From: Jiangella muralis
GTDB lineage: Bacteria; Actinomycetota; Actinomycetes; Jiangellales; Jiangellaceae
Direction of reading: 5' to 3'
DNA length: 64,000 nucleotides
NCBI RefSeq assembly: GCF_001270745.1
Contig: NZ_LFXL01000035.1
Coordinates: 39,138-103,137 of the forward strand
Shown in pieces: positions 35,785 to 44,618 of this stretch (the first letter of the stretch is position 1; every line of letters begins with the position of its first letter). The notes under the pieces were generated by a model. It searched no databases and had not been told where the DNA came from. It saw only the letters and a program-made list of their open reading frames with translations. The translations under genes and the position numbers were made by a program.

Positions 35785-37148
35785 GACGCCAGAGCGGTGG
35801 TGACCCGATGTCGCAGCTCGGCCACCTCGGGAACGCCGGCGTGCCGCCCGGCGTAGGTGCGTAGTTCGGCGAGGTCCATCGCGGCCCGGCGCGAGTGCAG
35901 CTGCCCGGCGTCGGTGACGGCGGCCAGCCCGATGCGCGCGGCCTCGCCGGGGTCGCCGACGGCCATCGTCAGCGACGCGAGCTTGGTCTGCGACATCGCC
36001 CGGGAGCGGACGTAGCCGGCGGTGTGGCCGTCGACGGCGGCCAGCAGGCGGGTCGCCGCCTCGGTGTCGTGGCCCTGCACCGTCAGGTCGAACAGCGCGT
36101 GCCCGGTGTCGCCGGCGTGCTGCGCGGCGTCGTAGTAGCCCATCCACGGCGGGTCGCCGGCCGGCGCGGTGTGCGCGAACGCGTCGTCGGCCTGTCCGAC
36201 GGCGCGCAGGGTGTCCTGGTAGCGGCCGAGCTTGGCCAGCGCCCGTGCCCTTGCCGTGTGCAGCATGGCCTGCTCCGTCGCCGTCAGGCAGTCGGCGCGG
36301 ACCAGCGCCAGCTCCGCGTACGTCAGGCCGAGGTCGTGCTCGCCGCGCCAGATCTCCTGCCGGGCCAGCGACGACAGCACCTTCGCCCGCAGGTGCCAGC
36401 TGCCGACTTCTTCGGAGCAGGCCAGCGCGAACTTGAAGATCTGCCGTGCGTCGTCGTACGCGCACGCGTCGAAGGCCATGTGCGCGGTGGCGTGGCCGAG
36501 CAGCCCGACCGCCTCGTGCAGCTCGACCCGCACCTCGGGCGTCGCCTGCGCGTTCAGCAGCTGGCCGAACCACCGCAGCTGCGCGTTCGCCGCTTCCCGG
36601 ACGCCGGCGCCGCCGTGGCTGTGGCCCCAGCTGACCAGCAGGTCGGCGGCACCGCGGACCTGCTCGATCTCGCTGCGCCCGACCCGCTTCGGCGCGTCGC
36701 TCGGCCGCAGCGGCGCCAGCAGGTCGAGCAGTGTCGACGGCGAGGTCAGCAGGCCGCCGACGCCGACGAAGGCGGCCCGCAGGAACTCCTGCCGCCTCAC
36801 GTCCGGCTCACCGCCCAGCGGTTCAGGGCCGGCGTCCTGCTGCTGTGCCGGCCGCAGCACCGGTGCGGCCTGCAGTCGCCGGGTGTTGACGAAGCCGAGG
36901 TCGCGGTCGGTCGCGGCGCCGAGCACCGCCCGTAACGCGTCGCGGTAGGCGGCCTGCGGCCAGCGGATGATGCCACGTTCGAGCTTGCCGACGTAGTTGT
37001 CGTCCAGCTCGGACAGCCGGCCGGTGCGCTCGAACAGCAGGGCGTTGACGCGGTCCGCCAGTTCCTGGCGGGACATCGCGGTCCCGGGCACGTCGGCTGA
37101 CGGCGTGCTCTCGCGGGCCAGTCGCAGCTGCTCGTTCGGTTCGCGCAC
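35781..37148 (-). CDS. XRE-type helix-turn-helix regulator with TPR-like C-terminus
   Basis: This 455-residue regulator has an N-terminal Xre-like DNA-binding region at about 25-65 (MSRQELADRVNALLFERTG, DDNYVGKLERGIIRWPQ). The 270-residue C-terminal part is helical-repeat (TPR-like). This architecture is typical of actinomycete regulators with Streptomyces-style MmyB/BldD-independent sensing. GTG 37148 is preferred because GGAGA lies 6 bp upstream; the frame stays open further up without a better site. It is coupled to the kinase-like gene. A palindrome in its leader may be its own operator. Confidence 0.82.
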   Translation of the reverse strand: MREPNEQLRLARESTPSADVPGTAMSRQELADRVNALLFERTGRLSELDDNYVGKLERGIIRWPQAAYRDALRAVLGAATDRDLGFVNTRRLQAAPVLRPAQQQDAGPEPLGGEPDVRRQEFLRAAFVGVGGLLTSPSTLLDLLAPLRPSDAPKRVGRSEIEQVRGAADLLVSWGHSHGGAGVREAANAQLRWFGQLLNAQATPEVRVELHEAVGLLGHATAHMAFDACAYDDARQIFKFALACSEEVGSWHLRAKVLSSLARQEIWRGEHDLGLTYAELALVRADCLTATEQAMLHTARARALAKLGRYQDTLRAVGQADDAFAHTAPAGDPPWMGYYDAAQHAGDTGHALFDLTVQGHDTEAATRLLAAVDGHTAGYVRSRAMSQTKLASLTMAVGDPGEAARIGLAAVTDAGQLHSRRAAMDLAELRTYAGRHAGVPEVAELRHRVTTALAS

Positions 37149-37155
37149 GATGTCT

Positions 37156-37167
37156 CCACGTACGTGG
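37156..37167. promoter_or_regulatory. Palindrome CCACGTACGTGG in the leader of the XRE gene
   Basis: A perfect 12-bp palindrome (14-16 bp with one mismatch) starts 8 bp upstream of the GTG start and overlaps the ribosome-binding site. Autorepression is an inference. Confidence 0.4.
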
Positions 37168-37445
37168 GGAGGAACATAATGGCATTCTCGGCGTATTGCT
37201 GTCAGGTGATCCGTAGAATCCCGAACCATCCCCACTCGCCTCCCCCGATGATCCCACCTCGATGCCCTACTGATCACCCAATTCCGGCGAAATGATCGGT
37301 ACACGAGTCATGGCCGGTGCCTTTCTCCCGATTCGACACCGATCATGGATGCCGTGACTCGAGGCGGGTTGCCGGGCGACCACCCCGACCCCGGCAACCC
37401 GCCGCGAATTCCGGGGGACGCAGGGGGTTCGGAAGGTTGAGGCCG

Positions 37446-37607
37446 ATGCTGCACCGCGACACGGAGTACGTCCTGACCTGGAACGCCGCCGACCACGCCT
37501 GGGAGGCGCGCCCGATCCGCCGGGAGGGACGGCGCATCGTCCCGCTCGCCGCCGACGGCGCCGCCGGCCGCCTCCCCGCCGTCTTCCCCGACATCGCCGG
37601 CGATTGA
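37446..37607 (+). CDS. Possible small protein, 53 residues
   Basis: A clean frame with AGG/GAGG upstream begins MLHRDTEYVLTWNAADHAW and ends FPDIAGD. There is no signal peptide or membrane helix, and no known family. It lies in an otherwise empty 1-kb gap (37149-38146) divergent from the XRE gene, so it may be real but needs expression evidence. Confidence 0.4.
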   Translation: MLHRDTEYVLTWNAADHAWEARPIRREGRRIVPLAADGAAGRLPAVFPDIAGD

Positions 37608-37813
37608 ATGGCGCCGGCCGCGACACCCGGGACACCAAGGGCGATTCGTCCGAATTGTTCTGGGCGATTTCCACGGGGACGGGACAATCACATGCATGCA
37701 ATTCCGCAGAACGTCGGGAATGACGGAAAGTCCAGTCGGCCGTTCGGCTGATACGGCGTTGGGGCGTTCGTCCGAGCGCCTCCCGGACCCGCGCGACGGG
37801 GATACGGGGAGAA

Positions 37814-37860
37814 AGGGCCGGGGGATCCGGGCGAAGGCAGCGCCCGGGTCCCCCGGCCCT
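37814..37860. terminator. Strong GC hairpin, possible terminator
   Basis: Arms 37814-37833 and 37841-37860 (AGGGCCGGGGGA / TCCCCCGGCCCT core) match with one mismatch over 20 bp, and the loop is 7 nt. There is no long U-tract on either side; leftward, TTTCT follows the stem. Which transcript it ends is unclear. Confidence 0.5.
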
Positions 37861-37868
37861 CTTGCGCG

Positions 37869-37921
37869 TGATCATCAACCTTCTGGGCCGCCATCACGCC
37901 TCGGACCCTTGCTGATCATGG
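37869..37921. repeat. Degenerate TGATCA-type inverted repeat
   Basis: TGATCATCAACCTT (37869) resembles the copA-side arm at 19884-19897. The opposite arm, CCCTTGCTGATCATGG (about 37907-37922), pairs only partly. It appears to be a decaying family member. Confidence 0.45.
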
Positions 37922-38063
37922 ACGCCCCCAGCCGACCTGAGCCCCTGGGGGATCGTCGCGCCCCCGTACGTCGCCGAACGTAGACGCGAGATACGCCCCC
38001 AAGCCGACGTGCGAGCAGCACTCGCCTTCGTAGCGTGAAGCCACTCCCCACGGAGTCGGTGAA

Positions 38064-38093
38064 GGACCGCCGGAGCGGCAACTCCGGCGGTCC
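38064..38093 (+). promoter_or_regulatory. 12-bp perfect hairpin in the doxX leader
   Basis: GGACCGCCGGAG (38064-38075) pairs exactly with CTCCGGCGGTCC (38082-38093) across a 6-nt loop, 53 bp before the DoxX-family start. It could be a leader attenuator or the end of a transcript from upstream. No riboswitch family is recognised. Confidence 0.4.
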
Positions 38094-38146
38094 GCCGAGA
38101 AGGACAGTCCAAGCCGCGGACCCCTCTCTACGAAGGATGGTAGATC

Positions 38147-38644
38147 ATGTCCACCACAGCCCCCGCCCGTCAGAGCACCGGCGTTCCCGCCCGCCGCGAC
38201 CCGGTCGCCGTCGCCGCTCGGTGGCTGGCGGCGCACGGGATCCAGGCGCTCCAGGTCAGCCTCGGCGTCGTGGTGCTGGCATTCGGCGCGCTGAAGTTCT
38301 TCCCCGGCGCGAGCCCGGCGGAGCCGCTGGTCATGCGCACGGTCGACGCGTTGACGCTGGGCCTGGTGCACGGGCAGGCCGCCGTGGCGCTGACCGCGGT
38401 TATCGAGACGTTCATCGGGCTCACGCTGATCACCGGCGTGTTCCTGCGCACCGGCCTGGTGGTGCTGTCGGGGTCGCTGCTGGGGATGATGTCGCCGCTC
38501 GTGCTGTTCTTCGGCGACATGTTCCCGGACGGCACGCCGACGCTGGAGGCGCAGTACGTCTTCAAGGACATCATCCTGGCCGCGGCCGTGCTGGTGATCG
38601 GCGCCAAGGCGCTCGGCGCCCGGCTGGAGCCGAGCGACCGCTGA
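38147..38644 (+). CDS. DoxX-family membrane protein
   Basis: This 165-residue protein has four predicted membrane helices (about 35-52, 80-97, 103-125, 137-157) in the DoxX arrangement, with FGALKFFPGASPAEPLV after the first helix. DoxX relatives are linked to redox or respiratory-chain functions, but no specific reaction is assigned. GAAGGATGG lies 5-12 bp before the ATG. A perfect hairpin follows the stop. Confidence 0.85.
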   Translation: MSTTAPARQSTGVPARRDPVAVAARWLAAHGIQALQVSLGVVVLAFGALKFFPGASPAEPLVMRTVDALTLGLVHGQAAVALTAVIETFIGLTLITGVFLRTGLVVLSGSLLGMMSPLVLFFGDMFPDGTPTLEAQYVFKDIILAAAVLVIGAKALGARLEPSDR

Positions 38645-38661
38645 CGCACCCCCTGAACCGG

Positions 38662-38701
38662 CGAGAGCGCCGGGCTCGCCCCCGCGAGCCCGGCGCTCTC
38701 G
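38662..38701 (+). terminator. Perfect 17-bp stem terminator-like hairpin
   Basis: CGAGAGCGCCGGGCTCG (38662-38678) pairs 17/17 with 38685-38701 over a 6-nt loop, 18 bp after the DoxX stop. GC-rich without a U-tract, as expected in this genome. Confidence 0.7.
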
Positions 38702-38711
38702 TCGTCCCCGT

Positions 38712-38864
38712 TCAGTTGCCGGCCTGCCACTTCCCCGCGACGGCGTCGGGCTCGCGCTCGCCGTCGGCCACTCCCGGCGACGACTCCACCGGCTCGGCGC
38801 CGGAATCGTCGCGCGCCGGAGTGCCGACGAGGAATGCGCCCGTCGCCAGCGTCCTGAACACCAT
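38712..38864 (-). CDS. Possible 50-residue small protein
   Basis: The frame from ATG 38864 (GGAG immediately upstream) reads MVFRTLATGAFLVGTPARDD and ends GKWQAGN. A short hydrophobic start suggests a secreted or membrane-linked peptide. No family is known. It could be spurious; the rest of 38645-38973 shows no other gene. Confidence 0.3.
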   Translation of the reverse strand: MVFRTLATGAFLVGTPARDDSGAEPVESSPGVADGEREPDAVAGKWQAGN

Positions 38865-38973
38865 GACTCCACGCTTCCAGCCCGGCGGAGTCGGCACATC
38901 GGACCTGGAGCCGAACCGCGGCCTACGTCGCTGGGCGTAGGGGCTCTCCCGTAAGGGGTACCCGGAGCGGAGC

Positions 38974-40611
38974 TCAGATCGCCCCGTGGACGACCTCGCC
39001 GCCGAGCACCGTCGCGACGACCGGGACGGCGGCGATGGCAGCCGGTTCGACGGTGCGCGGATCGGCGCCGAGCACGACGAGGTCGGCCTGCTTGCCGGCC
39101 GCCAGGCTGCCGGCGACGTCGTCGACGCGGCAGGCGTAGGCGCTGCCGGTGGTGTAGGCGGCCAGCGCCTGGTCGACGGTGACGGCCTCGTCCGGGCCGA
39201 CGGGGGCGCCGCCGGAGCTGGTGCGGTCGACCATGAACTGGATCGCCCGCAGCGGGGCGCCGTCGGCCACCGGACGGTCCGAGCTGCCGGCGACGCGGAC
39301 GCCGTGGTCGAGGAAGGACCGGCCGCGGTACATCCAGCCGCTGCGCTCCGGGCCCATGATCGTCGCGTATTCGTCGCCGAACGCGTGCAGGAACGTCGGC
39401 TGCACGACGGCGGTCAGCCCGGCCGCCGCCAGCCGCGGCAACTGCTCGGGGCGGACCAGCCCGCAGTGCTCGACGCGGTGCCGGGCGCCGGGCCGCGGGT
39501 GCGCCGCCTGCGCCGCGGTGACCACGGTGATCGCCTGGTCGACCGCGCCGTCACCGATGGCGTGGATGGCCAGCTGCCAGCCGGCCCGGTGCGCGTCGAG
39601 GATCAGGGCCGCCAGCTCGTCGTCACCGAACGCGAGCTGGCCGCTGCCGCCGTCCGAGCCGTCGGGCGTGAGGTACGGCGCGGTCAGGGCGGCGGTGCGG
39701 GCCATCATGCCGCCGTCCAGCCACAGCTTCAGCGCGCCGATCGACAGCCGGTCGTCGCCGAGGCCGGTGCGCAGCCCGAGGTCGACGGCGCGCACGATGC
39801 CGTCGCCGTCGGCCGCGCCGGACGGCCGCAGCATGGCCGCCGGCACCATCGTCTGAACGCGGACCGGCAACCGGCCCTGCTCGCGCGCGACCTGGTACGC
39901 GGCCAGTTCGACCGGCGACGACCCGGCGAGGTCGGTGACGATGCCCGCTTCGGCGACCGTCGTGATGCCCTGCGCCAGGCACTCGCGCCCGGCGATCTCG
40001 ACGGCGGCGACGATCTCGTCCAGCGTGTACGGCAGCCGGCGGGCGCGGGCGATCGCCATCGCGCCCTCCTCCAGCAGGCCGGTCGGCCGGCCGCTCACGT
40101 CGCGGACGACGCCGGGGGCGTGCGCCGCGAACTCGTCCTCGGTGACGGTGGCGAGGACGGCGTCGGAGACCAGGCAGGCGTGCCCGGACAGGTGCCGGAC
40201 GTAGAGCCGCCGGCCGGGCGCGGCCACCTCGAGGTCGTCGCGGGTCAGGTGCGCGCCGAGCGGACGCTGGTCGTACCCGGCGAGGTCGACCCAGCCGTCG
40301 CCGGGCACGGCGCCGGCCGCCCGGCGGACCGCGTCCAGCACGGAGTCGCGGGTGCGCAGCCCGGACAGGTCGACCAGACCGGCGGCCATGCCCGTCCACG
40401 CGAGATGACAGTGCGCGTCGATGAAACCCGGCAGCACCGTGGCGCCACCGAGATCGACCGTCCGCCGCGCCCGCAGCCCGTCGAGCTCCTCGTCCAGCCC
40501 GGCGATACGGCCCTGCCAGACGCCGAGCCGCGAGGCGCTCTGACGGGCCGGGTCCATGGTCACGATCCGGGCGCCGGTCACCAGCAGGTCGAGCTCCACG
40601 CGACCCTTCAC
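38974..40611 (-). CDS. Metal-dependent amidohydrolase, YtcJ-like
   Basis: This 545-residue member of the amidohydrolase family 3 has the N-terminal TIM-barrel metal motif PGFIDAHCHLAW (HxH near 65-67), HAIGDGAV near 347, RVEHCGLV near 378 and the catalytic Asp in VAGSSDRPVADG near 448. It ends with the urease-like shell DVAGSLAAGKQADLVVLGADP. Members hydrolyse N-acyl or cyclic amide bonds; substrate unknown. The GTG overlaps the stop of the cupin gene by 4 bp, so the pair is one unit. Confidence 0.88.
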   Translation of the reverse strand: MKGRVELDLLVTGARIVTMDPARQSASRLGVWQGRIAGLDEELDGLRARRTVDLGGATVLPGFIDAHCHLAWTGMAAGLVDLSGLRTRDSVLDAVRRAAGAVPGDGWVDLAGYDQRPLGAHLTRDDLEVAAPGRRLYVRHLSGHACLVSDAVLATVTEDEFAAHAPGVVRDVSGRPTGLLEEGAMAIARARRLPYTLDEIVAAVEIAGRECLAQGITTVAEAGIVTDLAGSSPVELAAYQVAREQGRLPVRVQTMVPAAMLRPSGAADGDGIVRAVDLGLRTGLGDDRLSIGALKLWLDGGMMARTAALTAPYLTPDGSDGGSGQLAFGDDELAALILDAHRAGWQLAIHAIGDGAVDQAITVVTAAQAAHPRPGARHRVEHCGLVRPEQLPRLAAAGLTAVVQPTFLHAFGDEYATIMGPERSGWMYRGRSFLDHGVRVAGSSDRPVADGAPLRAIQFMVDRTSSGGAPVGPDEAVTVDQALAAYTTGSAYACRVDDVAGSLAAGKQADLVVLGADPRTVEPAAIAAVPVVATVLGGEVVHGAI

Positions 40612-40961
40612 TCCTCGCGACGGGCCAAGTCCGGCGCGAACGCGGGCAGGCAGACGGCGACGTAGTCGGCGCCGGCCGGGCCGGCGGTGTAGCGGACCCG
40701 CTCGCCGGCCGCGGTGAAGAGCGCCTGCCCGGCCGCGACCTCCACGCTGCCGCCGTCATGCTCGACGACGACACTGCCGGTGAGGACCAGCGTGATCTCG
40801 TCGAACTCCGGCGTCTGCGCCGGCTCGTCCCAGCCGGGCGGCGCCTGCATGCGGGCCACCGAGACCGCGCCGTTCTGGGTGGCGACGCGGCCGACGTACT
40901 CGTCGATGACCTTGCCGCCGGGCACCGGGATGCGGGCCGGCGCGTCGATCAGTCTCACCAT
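40608..40961 (-). CDS. Small cupin-domain protein
   Basis: This 117-residue single cupin has PPGWDEPAQTPEFDEITLVLTGSVVVEHDGG (about 40-70) and AAGQALFTAAGERVRYT, matching cupin motifs 1 and 2. The usual metal-binding His residues are mostly replaced, so it may be a metal-free ligand-binding cupin. It starts 19 bp after the deoA stop, probably in the deoA unit. Confidence 0.82.
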   Translation of the reverse strand: MVRLIDAPARIPVPGGKVIDEYVGRVATQNGAVSVARMQAPPGWDEPAQTPEFDEITLVLTGSVVVEHDGGSVEVAAGQALFTAAGERVRYTAGPAGADYVAVCLPAFAPDLARREE

Positions 40962-40980
40962 GGCGCCGAGCGTAGACCGG

Positions 40981-42279
40981 TCAGCCGATGCGGTCGATGA
41001 CCAGCGGCGGCAGGTCGGGCCGGCTGCCCTCCGGCGCGATGACGTACCCATCGTCCAGCGCCGAGAGCGCGCGGTCGAACCGGGCCGGCTCGTCGGTGTG
41101 CAGCGTCAGCAGCGGCTCACCGGCCCGGATGACGGCGCCCGGCTTGACATGCAGTTCGACACCGGCGGCGGCCTGGACGGACTCGTCCTTGCGCGCCCGG
41201 CCGGCGCCGAGCCGCCACGCGGCGACGCCCACCTGGTAGGCGTCCAGCCGGGTCAGCACCCCGGACGCCGGTGCGAGGACGGTGTGCGTCTCGCGCGCGA
41301 CCGGCAGCGGCGCGTCCGGGTCGCCGCCCTGGGCCGCGATCATCCGCCGCCACACGTCCATCGCGGACCCGTCCTTCAGCGCGTCGGCCGGGTCCTTGCC
41401 GCCGGTCAGCCCCGCCGCGGCCAGCATCTCGCGGGCCAGCGTGACGGTCAGCTCGACGACGTCGTCGGGGCCGCCGCCGTCGAGCACCTCGACCGACTCG
41501 CGCACCTCCAGCGCGTTGCCCGCCGTCAGCCCGAGCGGGGTCTCCATGTTCGTGAGCAGCGCGACGGTGCGCACCCCGGCGTCCGAGCCGAGCTCGACCA
41601 TGGTCGACGCCAGCTCGCGCGCCGACGAGACGTCCTTCATGAACGCGCCCGACCCGACCTTGACGTCGAGGACGAGCGCGCCGGTGCCCTCGGCGATCTT
41701 CTTGCTCATGATCGACGACGCGATCAGCGGGATCGCCTCGACGGTGCCGGTGACGTCGCGCAGCGCGTACAGCTTCTTGTCCGCCGGCGCGAGGTCGTCG
41801 CCGGCGGCGCACACCACCGCACCGGTCGAGCGCAGCACGTCCAGCATCTCGGCGGCCGACAGCGACGCGCGCCAGCCGGGGATCGACTCCAGCTTGTCCA
41901 GCGTGCCGCCGGTGTGACCGAGGCCGCGGCCGGACAACTGCGGGACGGCGGCGCCGCACGCGGCCACCGTCGGGGCCAGCGGCAGCGTGATCTTGTCGCC
42001 GACGCCGCCGGTGGAGTGCTTGTCGGTGGTAGCTCGCTCGACGCCCGCCCAGTCCATGCGCCGGCCGGTGCCGATCATCGCGTCGGTCCAGCGGGCGATC
42101 TCGCGCCGGGCCATGCCGTTGAGCAGGATCGCCATCGCCAGCGCCGACATCTGCTCGTCGGCCACGACGCCGCGCGTGTACGCGTCGACGACCCAGTCGA
42201 TCTGCCCGTCGGACAGCTCGCCGCGGTCGCGCTTGGTCCGGATGACGTCGACGGCGTCGAAGGGTTCGGGTGCTGCCAT
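40981..42279 (-). CDS. deoA: Thymidine phosphorylase
   Basis: This 432-residue pyrimidine nucleoside phosphorylase cleaves (deoxy)thymidine and deoxyuridine to base and deoxyribose-1-phosphate. Family features: DAYTRGVVADEQMSALAMAILLNGM near 27-52, the phosphate-binding KHSTGGVGDKITL near 87-99, the signature SGRGLGHTGGTLDKLESIPG near 115-135, and the C-terminal swivelling domain. The ATG is 85 bp from a divergent start at 42365. In related genomes deoA abuts cdd; here about 5.3 kb separates them. Confidence 0.95.
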   Translation of the reverse strand: MAAPEPFDAVDVIRTKRDRGELSDGQIDWVVDAYTRGVVADEQMSALAMAILLNGMARREIARWTDAMIGTGRRMDWAGVERATTDKHSTGGVGDKITLPLAPTVAACGAAVPQLSGRGLGHTGGTLDKLESIPGWRASLSAAEMLDVLRSTGAVVCAAGDDLAPADKKLYALRDVTGTVEAIPLIASSIMSKKIAEGTGALVLDVKVGSGAFMKDVSSARELASTMVELGSDAGVRTVALLTNMETPLGLTAGNALEVRESVEVLDGGGPDDVVELTVTLAREMLAAAGLTGGKDPADALKDGSAMDVWRRMIAAQGGDPDAPLPVARETHTVLAPASGVLTRLDAYQVGVAAWRLGAGRARKDESVQAAAGVELHVKPGAVIRAGEPLLTLHTDEPARFDRALSALDDGYVIAPEGSRPDLPPLVIDRIG

Positions 42280-42364
42280 GGTGGGATCATCGCACCTCCG
42301 GCCCGCCCGTACGGGGCCGGTATCCGGCCGCGAGGTCTGACGTCAGTCGCCTAGAGTCACGGGC

Positions 42365-43000
42365 ATGACAACGGTGCGGCAGGCCTACCTCGACGCCGCG
42401 GGCGCGGCGCTCGCGCTGCTCGGCGACCCGGCGGTCGCGGCGCGCTGGGACGAGCCGAGCGCGCTCGACGCGTTCACCGTCGGCGGGCTGGCCGGGCACC
42501 TCGCCGGACAGGTGCTCGCGGTGCCGGACGTGCTGGCCACGCCGGTGCCGGACGAGCCGCCGGCGGCGCTGCTGGACCACTACACCCGGTCCACCTGGAT
42601 CGGCGCCGGCGTCGACGCCGCGACGAACGTCGCGATCCGCGCGGGCGGCGACGCCAACGCCGTCGACGGTCCCGAGGCACTCGTGGAGCGGACGACGGCC
42701 GCGCTGGCCATGCTGCGGGCGGCGTTGTCCGCCGAGCCGGCCGGGCGGCTCGTCCACCTGACCGGCCGCTGGTCCCTCACCCTCGACGACTACCTGACGA
42801 CGCGGCTGCTGGAGATCGCCGTCCACGACGACGACCTCGCCGTCAGCGTCGGCGTCGAGACGCCGGAGCTGACCGACGCCGCGCTGACCCCGGTGTTCGC
42901 TCTGCTCACGACGCTGTCAGTGCGCAAGCACGGCGCGCCGGCCGTGCTGCGTGCCCTCGCCCGGGCCGAGCGCGCGCCGTCGGACATCACCGCGATCTAG
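42365..43000 (+). CDS. Mycothiol-dependent maleylpyruvate isomerase-like (DinB-fold) protein
   Basis: This 211-residue four-helix protein of the actinobacterial MDMPI/TIGR03083 type has GGLAGHLAGQVLAVPDVL near 40-57 and DDYLTTRLLEIAVHDDDLAVSVG near 140-162, the two His-bearing helices. Such proteins use or sense mycothiol; the substrate is not assigned. Its 3' end overlaps the convergent MFS gene by 4 bp. Confidence 0.8.
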   Translation: MTTVRQAYLDAAGAALALLGDPAVAARWDEPSALDAFTVGGLAGHLAGQVLAVPDVLATPVPDEPPAALLDHYTRSTWIGAGVDAATNVAIRAGGDANAVDGPEALVERTTAALAMLRAALSAEPAGRLVHLTGRWSLTLDDYLTTRLLEIAVHDDDLAVSVGVETPELTDAALTPVFALLTTLSVRKHGAPAVLRALARAERAPSDITAI

Positions 43001-44481
43001 GTCGCGCCCCGGCCGCCGGGTGTCGCCGGCTCCGGGCGGAGGCTGGTGACGGCGACCGCCAGCGCCGCCGCGAGCAGGCCGGCGCAGACGGCGAAGGCCG
43101 CGGCGTAGCCGTCAGCCGACGCCTCGGCGGGGTTCGGGTCGATCGACGCCGCGGTGACGGCGATGGCGACCACGTTCAGAACCGAGATCCCGACCGCGCC
43201 GCCGATCTCTCGCACGGCGTTGGTCAATGCGCTGGCGACGCCCGCCGTCGCCGGCGCCACGCCCTGCAGAGCGAGGCTGACGATCGCGGTGAGGGCGATC
43301 CCGAAGCCGACGCCGAGGACGACCTGCGCGGGCAGGATCAGCGACCAGAACGAGGAGTCGGCGCGCAACCACGCCATCGGCGCCATCCCGCAGACGGCAA
43401 GGGCCAGGCCCACGGCGATGACGTTTCGCGCCGGCCAGACCGGCAGCAGCCGGCCGGCCGCGACCGCACCGACGAAGATGCCGACGCCGATCGGGACGAA
43501 TGCCAGACCGGTGAGCAGTGCCGAGAGGTCCTGGACCCCCTGCAGGTAGAACGTCAGCAGGAGATAGAACGTGGACGCCACGGCATTGACGAGCAGGATG
43601 ATCAGGAACGCGCCGCCGCGGGTGCGGTGCGCCAGGATGCCCAGCGGCATCATCGGCTCGGACGAGCGGCGTTGGAGCGCGACGAACAAGGTCAGCAGGG
43701 CGACGCCGCCCAGGATGAAGGCCAACGTGGTCGGTGCGAACCAGCCGTCCGCGGCGACGTTCGAGACGCCGTAGATGAAGGAGCCGACCCCGGCGGTGGC
43801 CGTGACCGCTCCGGGCAGGTCATACCGCGTCGGTCGTGCCGCGGTGCTCTCCTCGAGGTGGCGAAGCGCCAGGACCAGGATGACGAGACCGACCGGGAGG
43901 TTGATCAGCAGGCACCATCGCCACGATCCGAACGACGTCAACACGCCGCCGAGCACCATCCCGAGGATGCCGCCGGCGCCCGAGGTGACGCCGAAGATCG
44001 CGAACGCCTTGGCCCGGCCGGCGCCGTCGGTGTACGCAGTGGTCAGAATCGCCAGACCGGCTGGGGCGAGGAAGGCGGCCGAAGCGCCCTGCGCGGCGCG
44101 GGCCGCCAGCAGCATTGCCTCGTTCACGGCAAGACCGCCGAGGACCGAGGCGAGGGTGAAGCCGATCAGGCCCGCCACGAAGGTCTTCTGCCGCCCGCGG
44201 ACGTCGGCGACCCGGCCACCGAGCAGCAGCAGCCCGCCGAAGGCCAGCGAGTAGCCGGTCACCACCCACTGCTTTCGCGAGTCGGCCAGGCCGAGGTCCG
44301 CCTGTGCGGATGGCAGCGCGATGTTGACCACCGACGCATCCAGCACGATCAGGAACTGAGCCGTCACGACGATCGCCAGGGTGTAGGCCCGTCGCCTTGC
44401 CGTCGCCGCTTCGGCCGCCACCCGATCGCCGGGTACGCGGCCCGGCCGGGCGTCATCGTGCTCGTCTATCGCCATGGGCAC
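42997..44481 (-). CDS. MFS drug:H+ antiporter, DHA2 (EmrB/QacA) type
   Basis: This 494-residue protein has about 14 membrane helices, as DHA2 exporters do. Motif C-like and motif A signatures are seen: VDASVVNIALPSAQADLG near 45-65, GGRVADVRGRQKTF near 88-102, and AILTTAYTDGAGRAKAFAIFGVTSGAGGILGMVLGG near 145-182. It is divergent from a TetR-family regulator with a palindrome between them, a common inducible efflux arrangement. An alternative ATG lies two codons in. Confidence 0.9.
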   Translation of the reverse strand: MPMAIDEHDDARPGRVPGDRVAAEAATARRRAYTLAIVVTAQFLIVLDASVVNIALPSAQADLGLADSRKQWVVTGYSLAFGGLLLLGGRVADVRGRQKTFVAGLIGFTLASVLGGLAVNEAMLLAARAAQGASAAFLAPAGLAILTTAYTDGAGRAKAFAIFGVTSGAGGILGMVLGGVLTSFGSWRWCLLINLPVGLVILVLALRHLEESTAARPTRYDLPGAVTATAGVGSFIYGVSNVAADGWFAPTTLAFILGGVALLTLFVALQRRSSEPMMPLGILAHRTRGGAFLIILLVNAVASTFYLLLTFYLQGVQDLSALLTGLAFVPIGVGIFVGAVAAGRLLPVWPARNVIAVGLALAVCGMAPMAWLRADSSFWSLILPAQVVLGVGFGIALTAIVSLALQGVAPATAGVASALTNAVREIGGAVGISVLNVVAIAVTAASIDPNPAEASADGYAAAFAVCAGLLAAALAVAVTSLRPEPATPGGRGAT

Positions 44482-44484
44482 GAC

Positions 44485-44505
44485 TTTACGACACTATGTC
44501 GCAAA
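44485..44505. promoter_or_regulatory. TetR-type operator palindrome between MFS and tetR
   Basis: The 21-bp site is symmetric around position 44495: TTT-A-CGACA on the left, TGTCG-C-AAA on the right. It starts 3 bp from the MFS start at 44481 and lies about 115 bp before the TetR ATG, well placed to repress the exporter. Confidence 0.6.
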
Positions 44506-44618
44506 GGCAATCGGGAGCACCTCCCGAGCTGGGCGACGGGTCGGGTTTCCGGTCCGGGCCGGGGACGTGCCCGTGGGATAGCGTTGGAGTGGATCGGGCG
44601 TCGGAGCTTGGAGTCGGG

